DNA of 64,000 nt from Aphanomyces cochlioides (taxonomy: Eukaryota > Oomycota > Saprolegniomycetes > Saprolegniales > Verrucalvaceae), in NCBI GenBank assembly GCA_019828595.1, contig JAHQRK010000040.1, forward strand, positions 248,001 to 312,000. Direction: 5' to 3'. The stretch's first letter is position 1; each line of letters opens with the position of its first letter. The position numbers and the translations under genes are program-made. Below are positions 48,394 to 59,395 of the stretch, piece by piece. A model generated the notes under the pieces. It saw only the letters and a list, made by a program, of their open reading frames with translations. It was not told where the DNA came from and did not search any database.

Positions 48394-50345
48394 CTAGGGT
48401 GAGGCCAGGGCTACGCCCCTGGGTGGAGCGTTTTGCTTTGGAAATAACAAAGATTTTATCACACACATGAAACGTTTGAAGCCATACTATGAATTTTGAA
48501 TTTGATTCAGGCCCAGTTCGAAGTAAAAAAATAAGTTAACGCCGAGCATTCTGATTGGCTACTGTTGACTGACGAATATTATTTTTCGTCAGGAGATAAA
48601 TCATGTCCTGACCACAAAACCGTCGACTCGTACAGAAAGAAAAATAAATTATCCAATCAGAGATCATATTATTTTGAAACTAAGGAGACGGCATTTACTT
48701 CGCACTCCTTATTCACGTCTTTCTTATTTTACTTCGAATTGGCCTCCATAGTTTCCCTGTTTTGTTGTGCAGCATAGATCCTTCGATTGCCAACTCTGCG
48801 CTCGCGATCTTCTTGCTCCTGAGCACAATTGTTGTACTCCGCCTTTTTGGATTTGTCGACCTCTTCCGGGAGAGCTTGCCGTTTCTTTTCGCGAGCACGA
48901 TTGTTGTACTGCGCCTTTTTGGAGTTTTCCATCGCCACCTCTTCGTCGACTTCATGCACGATAGCATGCCGTTTCTTTTCGCGACCACGATTGTTGTACT
49001 CCGCCTTTAGGAGAGCTTGCCGCTTCTTTTCGCGAGCACGTTTGTTGTACTCCGCCTTGTTGGCCTTTCTCATAGCCGCCTCGTCGTTAATATTGCCCTG
49101 ATTCAAGGCATCGTCATCCACAGCCCAGCCATTAGCTCCAGTTGATGCAGACTCTTGTTCGGTAGTATGCACTTCATTCCGCTCTGCTTGCTTTCCAGGT
49201 TCGGAGTTATCGATCGCATGGCCTTGATTGTCATTGTCATGACTGCAATTGCCTTTGCCTTTCTTAGAGGCCGAGTAGTTGTTATTTTCTACGTAGAAAA
49301 CTGCGTCAGACAAATGTTCATACAAAAACATCTACACAAAAATGATAATGTGATTGGATCGTAAAAATACTGTGGATATGTGTCCCGCCACTTAAGCTTA
49401 ACATAATGTGGTTTGCCAGAAAATACTACTCATTTCTTTCATAAATCGTACAGAATTCGCGGTATTTATTAAACATCACATTGTTTAATATCGCGTATTG
49501 AACTCGTACATCCAATGAGTTGAAACTTTGATACTGGGTAATACACCTGCTAAGTATCATGAAACACCCCTGAAGTGTTTCAATCTACTCGCCGTAGGCC
49601 CACTATCAACAGTGGTACTCCGTAAAAAAAGTAGCACCATCAGTTGCAATAGTGGTAACCAATGTTACACATTGTCCCCTTACTGTAAAAAGTTGAACTA
49701 TGGGGAGAGGATTTACTCGTCCAAAGTCAATATGAAAATACAGTAAAAACACACGTTTTAGCTGTCCCTGGCTGCTCTATGAAAATGTCCGGTATTTCGA
49801 GCCAAAAAGGCCCTACTTCGTAACATTCGCATATCGCGTCGGAATTCGCCATTCGGAGTCCAAGCCTCAGGCCAGGGTATGGCTTAAAGTGGCAGAAAGG
49901 GCTCGTCACCCTACTGCACAGTGTGTTGACCGCTTATTCAGCGGCCTTTTCTGCCCGAGTGAAGCTATCCTAAGACATGCATCTCACCTTGCATCGTCCC
50001 AGAAAAACCCAACTGCCATTCAATCGTCTTTGGCAGGTATGATTTTAAATAGTAGGACAATATTTTCATTTTGTATGTGGAATGATTATTAATATTATCG
50101 ACAACTGCCACGTCCAGCATCATGGGTGCATGAACGAACTTGTCTCAAATTACTCTTTTTTTGACTTGGCGTTTGTATGTAAAATTGCTCATTTTGTACT
50201 TGGATAAAGTATATAAAAATTGCTCATTTTGTACTTGGATAAAGTATATAAAATTGCTCATTTGTTGACTTGACGTTTGTATGTAAAAATTACTCTCGTA
50301 CTTAGTCTCGTACTTACGTGTTGCGTTAGAGCCTTAAGTAATAGA
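48394..50345 (-). mobile_element. non-autonomous Helitron unit V2 (1952 bp)
   Basis: Complete unit on the minus strand: 5' TC at 50345, truncated ORF1, 3' hairpin (CCAGGG, loop, CCCTGG), 7 nt, and CTAG ending at 48394. Its CTAG abuts the 5' TC of V1 without spacer. Shares with V3 a nonsense change in ORF1 (TTG to TAG), and with V1 and V3 the arm-specific bases GCCATTCGG and CCTCAGGCC. Confidence 0.9.
48729..49331 (-). pseudogene. truncated ORF1 of unit V2
   Basis: 200 residues from MFLYEHLSDAVFYVENNNYS; the upstream 20 residues of the other copies are cut off by a TAG. It ends NRRIYAAQQNRETMEANSK: the first three and a half basic repeats are kept, then an internal deletion joins to the 3' end of the element. 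Confidence 0.8.
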
Positions 50346-52114
50346 CTAGGGTGAGGCCAGGGCTACGCCCCTGGGTGGAGCGTTTTGCTTTGGAAATAAC
50401 AAAGATTTTATCACACACATGAAACGTTTGAAGCCATACTATGAATTTTGAATTTGATTCAGGCCCAGTTCGAAGTAAAAAAATAAGTTAACGCCGAGCA
50501 TTCTGATTGGCTACTGTTGACTGACGAATATTATTTTTCGTCAGGAGATAAATCATGTCCTGACCACAAAACCGTCGACTCGTACAGAAAGAAAAATAAA
50601 TTATCCAATCAGAGATCATATTATTTTGAAACTAAGGAGACGGCATTTACTTCGCACTCCTTATTCACGTCTTTCTTATTTTACTTCGAATTGGCCTCCA
50701 TAGTTTCCCTGTTTTGTTGTGCAGCATAGATCCTTCGATTGCCAACTCTGCGCTCGCGATCTTCTTGCTCCTGAGCACAATTGTTGTACTCCGCCTTTTT
50801 GGATTTGTCGACCTCTTCCGGGAGAGCTTGCCGTTTCTTTTCGCGAGCACGATTGTTGTACTGCGCCTTTTTGGAGTTTTCCATCGCCACCTCTTCGTCG
50901 ACTTCATGCACGATAGCATGCCGTTTCTTTTCGCGACCACGATTGTTGTACTCCGCCTTTAGGAGAGCTTGCCGCTTCTTTTCGCGAGCACGTTTGTTGT
51001 ACTCCGCCTTGTTGGCCTTTCTCATAGCCGCCTCGTCGTTAATATTGCCCTGATTCAAGGCATCGTCATCCACAGCCCAGCCATTAGCTCCAGTTGATGC
51101 AGACTCTTGTTCGGTAGTATGCACTTCATTCCGCTCTGCTTGCTTTCCAGGTTCGGAGTTATCGATCGCATGGCCTTGATTGTCATTGTCATGACTGCAA
51201 TTGCCTTTGCCTTTCTTAGAGGCCGAGTAGTTGTTATTTTCTACGTAGAAAACTGCGTCAGACAAATGTTCATACAAAAACATCTACACAAAAATGATAA
51301 TGTGATTGGATCGTAAAAATACTGTGGATATGTGTCCCGCCACTTAAGCTTAACATAATGTGGTTTGCCAGAAAATACTACTCATTTCTTTCATAAATCG
51401 TACAGAATTCGCGGTATTTATTAAACATCACATTGTTTAATATCGCGTATTGAACTCGTACATCCAATGAGTTGAAACTTTGATACTGGGTAATACACCT
51501 GCTAAGTATCATGAAACACCCCTGAAGTGTTTCAATCTACTCGCCGTAGGCCCACTATCAACAGTGGTACTCCGTAAAAAAAGTAGCACCATCAGTTGCA
51601 ATAGTGGTAACCAATGTTACACATTGTCCCCTTACTGTAAAAAGTTGAACTATGGGGAGAGGATTTACTCGTCCAAAGTCAATATGAAAATACAGTAAAA
51701 ACACACGTTTTAGCTGTCCCTGGCTGCTCTATGAAAATGTCCGGTATTTCGAGCCAAAAAGGCCCTACTTCGTAACATTCGCATATCGCGTCGGAATTCG
51801 CCATTCGGAGTCCAAGCCTCAGGCCAGGGTATGGCTTAAAGTGGCAGAAAGGGCTCGTCACCCTACTGCACAGTGTGTTGACCGCTTATTCAGCGGCCTT
51901 TTCTGCCCGAGTGAAGCTATCCTAAGACATGCATCTCACCTTGCATCGTCCCAGAAAAACCCAACTGCCATTCAATCGTCTTTGGCAGGTATGATTTTAA
52001 ATAGTAGGACAATATTTTCATTTTGTATGTGGAATGATTATTAATATTATCGACAACTGCCACATCCAGCATCATGGGTGCATGAACGAACTTGTCTCAA
52101 ATTACTCTTTTTTT
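50346..52114 (-). mobile_element. non-autonomous Helitron unit V3, 5' end replaced
   Basis: Minus-strand unit with 3' CTAG at 50346. It is collinear with V2 up to the subterminal repeats, then at 52115-52117 switches at the shared trinucleotide GAC into plus-strand Rep sequence. Its last 180 bp including the 5' TC are missing. Confidence 0.88.
50681..51283 (-). pseudogene. truncated ORF1 of unit V3
   Basis: Identical in translation to the V2 copy, with the same upstream TAG. Confidence 0.8.
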
Positions 52115-53536
52115 GACCTCAGAAGCATTGGAAAAAGGATTGTTTTGCCGTCATCTTACACGGGTGGACCTCGGTACATGAGACAACGTTACCTTGACGC
52201 CATGGCAATTGTTCGCAAGTTCGGTCGACCAGACCTTTTTATCACTGTGACATGCAATCCAAAGTGGGTTGAAATCGACAGGGAGCTGGAATTGGCGAAA
52301 GACGACTATGGATTTAAACGATCTCCAGCTGATCGACCTGACTTAGTGACGCGCATGTTCCGCCTCGAGCTCTTAGCCATTGAAGCCATGCTGTACAAGG
52401 GGGCAGTTTTGGGTCGACAAGCTGCGTGTGTTCGTGTTGTCGAATTCCAAAAGCGTGGTCTGCCTCATGCCCATATGTTGGTCATATTCACTGGGGACGA
52501 CAAAATCAAGACAGCTGCCGATATTGACAGTATTATCAGTGCAGAAATCCCCGACAAGGAAAAGAATCCAAGACTGCACGAAATTGTTACAACCTGCATG
52601 ATTTACAAATGCAGCGACCGATGCCTGGAAAACGGGAAGTGCAAGAAAAACTTTCCAAAAGCATACTGCAACGAAACATCAGAAGGCAGTGATGGATATC
52701 CACTCTACCGTCGTCGCCGCTCTTCGGCAGAGCGGCCCTCTGAGTATACCAACCAATATATTATTCCGTACTGCCCAACGTTGAGTGCCATGTTCGACTG
52801 CCACATCAATGTCGAGGCGTGTACAAGTATATCTGCAGTCAAGTACCTGTACAAGTACATCTACAAGGGCTCCGACCGCTCAAATTTTCAACTTGAGTCC
52901 AGTGAACTTGACGAAATCAAGCAATACCAAGATGCCCGCTATGAATCGTGCTGTGAGGCCCTCACAGGCATTTTCTCTTTCGACATGTTCAAACGATCTC
53001 ACGCTGTCGAGGAAGCGCATAGTCGCCTTGAGCATCATCTAAGCGCATGGTCATCATTGTCTTGCCGTCAAATGCGCCGTGAATAGGACTGGGTACCTCG
53101 AGCGTCTGTATTATCACTGATAAGTCGTTCGTGTTATCTGTGCAAGAACTGGCATTTTTGCACAACAAAACAGGGAAACTATGGAGGCCAATTCGAAGTA
53201 AAATAAGAAAGACGTGAATAAGGAGTGCGAAGTAAATGCCGTCTCCTTAGTTTCAAAATAATATGATCTCTGATTGGATAATTTATTTTTCTTTCTGTAC
53301 GAGTCGACGGTTTTGTGGTCAGGACATGATTTATCTCCTGACGAAAAATAATATTCATCAGTCAACAGTAGCCAATCAGAATGCTCGGCGTTAACTTATT
53401 TTTTTACTTCGAACTGGGCCTGAATCAAATTCAAAATTCATAGTATGGCTTCAAACGTTTCATGTGTGTGATAAAATCTTTGTTATTTCCAAAGCAAAAC
53501 GCTCCACCCAGGGGCGTAGCCCTGGCCTCACCCTAG
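52115..53536 (+). mobile_element. Helitron fragment U0: Rep segment, filler, 3' end
   Basis: Plus strand. 52115-53011 encodes DLRSIGKRIVLPSSYTGGPR through the HUH and Tyr motifs to MFKRSHAVE, about 300 residues of Rep, close to V1 but with substitutions (KWVEIDRE for KWVDIDRE; FKRSPAD for FKQSPAD). 53012-53158 is not found elsewhere in the window. From 53159 the common 3' part of the units follows, ending in hairpin and CTAG at 53536. It lacks the 5' end and ORF1. Confidence 0.85.
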
Positions 53537-55489
53537 TCTATTACTTAAGGCTCTAACGCAACACGTAAGTACGAGACTAAGTACGAGAGTAATTTTTACA
53601 TACAAACGTCAAGTCAACAAATGAGCAATTTTATATACTTTATCCAAGTACAAAATGAGCAATTTTACATACAAACGCCAAGTAAAAAAAAGAGTAATTT
53701 TTACATACAAACGCCAAGTCAAAAAAAGAGTAATTTGAGACAAGTTCGTTCATGCACCCATGATGCTGGACGTGGCAGTTGTCGATAATATTAATAATCA
53801 TTCCACATACAAAATGAAAATATTGTCCTACTATTTAAAATCATACCTGCCAAAGACGATTGAATGGCAGTTGGGTTTTTCTGGGACGATGCAAGGTGAG
53901 ATGCATGTCTTAGGATAGCTTCACTCGGGCAGAAAAGGCCGCTGAATAAGCGGTCAACACACTGTGCAGTAGGGTGACGAGCCCTTTCTGCCACTTTAAG
54001 CCATACCCTGGCCAGAGGCTTGGACTCCGAAAGGCGAATTCCGACGCGATATGCGAATGTTACGAAGTAGGGCCTTTTTGGCTCGAAATACCGGACATTT
54101 TCATAGAGCAGCCAGGGACAGCTAAAACGTGTGTTTTTACTGTATTTTCATATTGACTTTGGACGAGTAAATCCTCTCCCCATAGTTCAACTTTTTACAG
54201 TAAGGGGACAATGTGTAACATTGGTTACCACTATTGCAACTGATGGTGCTACTTTTTTTACGGAGTACCACTGTTGATAGTGGGCCTACGGCGAGTAGAT
54301 TGAAACACTTCAGGGGTGTTTCATGATACTTAGCAGGTGTATTACCCAGTATCAAAGTTTCAACTCATTGGATGTACGAGTTCAATACGCGATATTAAAC
54401 AATGTGATGTTTAATAAATACCGCGAATTCTGTACGATTTATGAAAGAAATGAGTAGTATTTTCTGGCAAACCACATTATGTTAAGCTTAAGTGGCGGGA
54501 CACATATCCACAGTATTTTTACGATCCAATCACATTATCATTTTTGTGTTGATGTTTTTGTATGAACATTTGTCTGACGCAGTTTTCTACGTAGAAAATA
54601 ACAACTACTCGGCCTCTAAGAAAGGCAAAGGCAATTGCAGTCATGACAATGACAATCAAGGCCATGCGATCGATAACTCCGAACCTGGAAAGCAAGCAGA
54701 GCGGAATGAAGTGCATACTACCGAACAAGAGTCTGCATCAACTGGAGCTAATGGCTGGGCTGTGGATGACGATGCCTTGAATCAGGGCAATATTAACGAC
54801 GAGGCGGCTATGAGAAAGGCCAACAAGGCGGAGTACAACAAACGTGCTCGCGAAAAGAAGCGGCAAGCTCTCCTAAAGGCGGAGTACAACAATCGTGGTC
54901 GCGAAAAGAAACGGCATGCTATCGTGCATGAAGTCGACGAAGAGGTGGCGATGGAAAACTCCAAAAAGGCGCAGTACAACAATCGTGCTCGCGAAAAGAA
55001 ACGGCAAGCTCTCCCGGAAGAGGTCGACAAATCCAAAAAGGCGGAGTACAACAATTGTGCTCAGGAGCAAGAAGATCGCGAGCGCAGAGTTGGCAATCGA
55101 AGGATCTATGCTGCACAACAAAACAGGGAAACTATGGAGGCCAATTCGAAGTAAAATAAGAAAGACGTGAATAAGGAGTGCGAAGTAAATGCCGTCTCCT
55201 TAGTTTCAAAATAATATGATCTCTGATTGGATAATTTATTTTTCTTTCTGTACGAGTCGACGGTTTTGTGGTCAGGACATGATTTATCTCCTGACGAAAA
55301 ATAATATTCGTCAGTCAACAGTAGCCAATCAGAATGCTCGGCGTTAACTTATTTTTTTACTTCGAACTGGGCCTGAATCAAATTCAAAATTCATAGTATG
55401 GCTTCAAACGTTTCATGTGTGTGATAAAATCTTTGTTATTTCCAAAGCAAAACGCTCCACCCAGGGGCGTAGCCCTGGCCTCACCCTAG
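53537..55489 (+). mobile_element. non-autonomous Helitron unit U1 (1953 bp)
   Basis: Starts TCTATTACTTAAGGC directly after the CTAG of U0. Subterminal tandem repeats of about 35 nt (TACAAACGYCAAGTCAA core, with GAGYAATTT) lie at about 53585-53740. The hairpin cluster, ORF1 at 54492-55154 and the 3' hairpin with CTAG ending at 55489 follow. Confidence 0.93.
54492..55154 (+). CDS. truncated Helitron ORF1 protein, unit U1
   Basis: 220 residues. N-terminus MAGHISTVFLRSNHIIIFVL, an Asn/Asp/Ser-rich middle (KGKGNCSHDNDNQGHAIDN), then KANKAEYNKRAREKKRQALL and further basic repeats, ending QNRETMEANSK. It equals the first half of V1 ORF1 with an internal deletion after RRIYAA; no Rep, zinc finger or helicase. 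It remains open and identical in five successive plus-strand units, which could reflect recent amplification rather than selection. Basic, possibly DNA-binding; function unknown. Confidence 0.65.
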   Translation: MAGHISTVFLRSNHIIIFVLMFLYEHLSDAVFYVENNNYSASKKGKGNCSHDNDNQGHAIDNSEPGKQAERNEVHTTEQESASTGANGWAVDDDALNQGNINDEAAMRKANKAEYNKRAREKKRQALLKAEYNNRGREKKRHAIVHEVDEEVAMENSKKAQYNNRAREKKRQALPEEVDKSKKAEYNNCAQEQEDRERRVGNRRIYAAQQNRETMEANSK

Positions 55490-55497
55490 TCTATTAC
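55463..55497 (+). other. Helitron 3'/5' terminal junction (representative)
   Basis: CCAGGG-GCGTAG-CCCTGG hairpin, CCTCACC, CTAG (55486-55489), then TCTATTAC of the next unit. CTAG satisfies the Helitron 3' rule CTRR with a hairpin about 7 nt upstream, and TC is the 5' rule. The same junction occurs at 53536/53537, 57442/57443, 59395/59396, 61348/61349 and 63301/63302, and inverted at 48393/48394 and 50345/50346. Confidence 0.9.
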
Positions 55498-57442
55498 TTA
55501 AGGCTCTAACGCAACACGTAAGTACGAGACTAAGTACGAGAGTAATTTTTACGTACAAACGTCAAGTCAACAAATGAGCAATTTTATATACTTTATCCAA
55601 GTACAAAATGAGCAATTTTACATACGAACGCCAAGTCAAAAAAAGAGTAATTTTTACATACAAACGCCAAGTCAAAAAAAGAGTAATTTGAGACAAGTTC
55701 GTTCATGCACCCATGATGCTGGACGTGGCAGTTGTCGATAATATTAATAATCATTCCACATACAAAATGAAAATATTGTCCTACTATTTAAAATCATACC
55801 TGCCAAAGACGATTGAATGGCAGTTGGGTTTTTCTGGGACGATGCAAGGTGAGATGCATGTCTTAGGATAGCTTCACTCGGGCAGAAAAGGCCGCTGAAT
55901 AAGCGGTCAACACACTGTGCAGTAGGGTGACGAGCCCTTTCTGCCACTTTAAGCCATACCCTGGCCAGAGGCTTGGACTCCGAAAGGCGAATTCCGACGC
56001 GATATGCGAATGTTACGAAGTAGGGCCTTTTTGGCTCGAAATACCGGACATTTTCATAGAGCAGCCAGGGACAGCTAAAACGTGTGTTTTTACTGTATTT
56101 TCATATTGACTTTGGACGAGTAAATCCTCTCCCCATAGTTCAACTTTTTACAGTAAGGGGACAATGTGTAACATTGGTTACCACTATTGCAACTGATGGT
56201 GCTACTTTTTTTACGGAGTACCACTGTTGATAGTGGGCCTACGGCGAGTAGATTGAAACACTTCAGGGGTGTTTCATGATACTTAGCAGGTGTATTACCC
56301 AGTATCAAAGTTTCAACTCATTGGATGTACGAGTTCAATACGCGATATTAAACAATGTGATGTTTAATAAATACCGCGAATTCTGTACGATTTATGAAAG
56401 AAATGAGTAGTATTTTCTGGCAAACCACATTATGTTAAGCTTAAGTGGCGGGACACATATCCACAGTATTTTTACGATCCAATCACATTATCATTTTTGT
56501 GTTGATGTTTTTGTATGAACATTTGTCTGACGCAGTTTTCTACGTAGAAAATAACAACTACTCGGCCTCTAAGAAAGGCAAAGGCAATTGCAGTCATGAC
56601 AATGACAATCAAGGCCATGCGATCGATAACTCCGAACCTGGAAAGCAAGCAGAGCGGAATGAAGTGCATACTACCGAACAAGAGTCTGCATCAACTGGAG
56701 CTAATGGCTGGGCTGTGGATGACGATGCCTTGAATCAGGGCAATATTAACGACGAGGCGGCTATGAGAAAGGCCAACAAGGCGGAGTACAACAAACGTGC
56801 TCGCGAAAAGAAGCGGCAAGCTCTCCTAAAGGCGGAGTACAACAATCGTGGTCGCGAAAAGAAACGGCATGCTATCGTGCATGAAGTCGACGAAGAGGTG
56901 GCGATGGAAAACTCCAAAAAGGCGCAGTACAACAATCGTGCTCGCGAAAAGAAACGGCAAGCTCTCCCGGAAGAGGTCGACAAATCCAAAAAGGCGGAGT
57001 ACAACAATTGTGCTCAGGAGCAAGAAGATCGCGAGCGCAGAGTTGGCAATCGAAGGATCTATGCTGCACAACAAAACAGGGAAACTATGGAGGCCAATTC
57101 GAAGTAAAATAAGAAAGACGTGAATAAGGAGTGCGAAGTAAATGCCGTCTCCTTAGTTTCAAAATAATATGATCTCTGATTGGATAATTTATTTTTCTTT
57201 CTGTACGAGTCGACGGTTTTGTGGTCAGGACATGATTTATCTCCTGACGAAAAATAATATTCGTCAGTCAACAGTAGCCAATCAGAATGCTCGGCGTTAA
57301 CTTATTTTTTTACTTCGAACTGGGCCTGAATCAAATTCAAAATTCATAGTATGGCTTCAAACGTTTCATGTGTGTGATAAAATCTTTGTTATTTCCAAAG
57401 CAAAACGCTCCACCCAGGGGCGTAGCCCTGGCCTCACCCTAG
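55490..57442 (+). mobile_element. non-autonomous Helitron unit U2 (1953 bp)
   Basis: Identical layout to U1, ORF1 at 56445-57107. Private substitutions in the subterminal repeats (TTTACGTACAAACG and CATACGAACG). Confidence 0.93.
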
Positions 57443-59395
57443 TCTATTACTTAAGGCTCTAACGCAACACGTAAGTACGAGACTAAGTACGAGAGTAATT
57501 TTTACATACAAACGTCAAGTCAACAAATGAGCAATTTTATATACTTTATCCAAGTACAAAATGAGCAATTTTACATACAAACGCCAAGTCAAAAAAAGAG
57601 TAATTTTTACATACAAACGCCAAGTCAAAAAAAGAGTAATTTGAGACAAGTTCGTTCATGCACCCATGATGCTGGACGTGGCAGTTGTCGATAATATTAA
57701 TAATCATTCCACATACAAAATGAAAATATTGTCCTACTATTTAAAATCATACCTGCCAAAGACGATTGAATGGCAGTTGGGTTTTTCTGGGACGATGCAA
57801 GGTGAGATGCATGTCTTAGGATAGCTTCACTCGGGCAGAAAAGGCCGCTGAATAAGCGGTCAACACACTGTGCAGTAGGGTGACGAGCCCTTTCTGCCAC
57901 TTTAAGCCATACCCTGGCCAGAGGCTTGGACTCCGAAAGGCGAATTCCGACGCGATATGCGAATGTTACGAAGTAGGGCCTTTTTGGCTCGAAATACCGG
58001 ACATTTTCATAGAGCAGCCAGGGACAGCTAAAACGTGTGTTTTTACTGTATTTTCATATTGACTTTGGACGAGTAAATCCTCTCCCCATAGTTCAACTTT
58101 TTACAGTAAGGGGACAATGTGTAACATTGGTTACCACTATTGCAACTGATGGTGCTACTTTTTTTACGGAGTACCACTGTTGATAGTGGGCCTACGGCGA
58201 GTAGATTGAAACACTTCAGGGGTGTTTCATGATACTTAGCAGGTGTATTACCCAGTATCAAAGTTTCAACTCATTGGATGTACGAGTTCAATACGCGATA
58301 TTAAACAATGTGATGTTTAATAAATACCGCGAATTCTGTACGATTTATGAAAGAAATGAGTAGTATTTTCTGGCAAACCACATTATGTTAAGCTTAAGTG
58401 GCGGGACACATATCCACAGTATTTTTACGATCCAATCACATTATCATTTTTGTGTTGATGTTTTTGTATGAACATTTGTCTGACGCAGTTTTCTACGTAG
58501 AAAATAACAACTACTCGGCCTCTAAGAAAGGCAAAGGCAATTGCAGTCATGACAATGACAATCAAGGCCATGCGATCGATAACTCCGAACCTGGAAAGCA
58601 AGCAGAGCGGAATGAAGTGCATACTACCGAACAAGAGTCTGCATCAACTGGAGCTAATGGCTGGGCTGTGGATGACGATGCCTTGAATCAGGGCAATATT
58701 AACGACGAGGCGGCTATGAGAAAGGCCAACAAGGCGGAGTACAACAAACGTGCTCGCGAAAAGAAGCGGCAAGCTCTCCTAAAGGCGGAGTACAACAATC
58801 GTGGTCGCGAAAAGAAACGGCATGCTATCGTGCATGAAGTCGACGAAGAGGTGGCGATGGAAAACTCCAAAAAGGCGCAGTACAACAATCGTGCTCGCGA
58901 AAAGAAACGGCAAGCTCTCCCGGAAGAGGTCGACAAATCCAAAAAGGCGGAGTACAACAATTGTGCTCAGGAGCAAGAAGATCGCGAGCGCAGAGTTGGC
59001 AATCGAAGGATCTATGCTGCACAACAAAACAGGGAAACTATGGAGGCCAATTCGAAGTAAAATAAGAAAGACGTGAATAAGGAGTGCGAAGTAAATGCCG
59101 TCTCCTTAGTTTCAAAATAATATGATCTCTGATTGGATAATTTATTTTTCTTTCTGTACGAGTCGACGGTTTTGTGGTCAGGACATGATTTATCTCCTGA
59201 CGAAAAATAATATTCGTCAGTCAACAGTAGCCAATCAGAATGCTCGGCGTTAACTTATTTTTTTACTTCGAACTGGGCCTGAATCAAATTCAAAATTCAT
59301 AGTATGGCTTCAAACGTTTCATGTGTGTGATAAAATCTTTGTTATTTCCAAAGCAAAACGCTCCACCCAGGGGCGTAGCCCTGGCCTCACCCTAG
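57443..59395 (+). mobile_element. non-autonomous Helitron unit U3 (1953 bp)
   Basis: Same length and layout, ORF1 at 58398-59060. Confidence 0.93.

Noticed and set aside
52034..53086. 350-residue plus-strand frame at the foldback as an intact Rep gene
   Set aside because: Its first 27 residues come from the V3 unit read in the wrong direction and its end from filler; only 52115-53011 is Rep.
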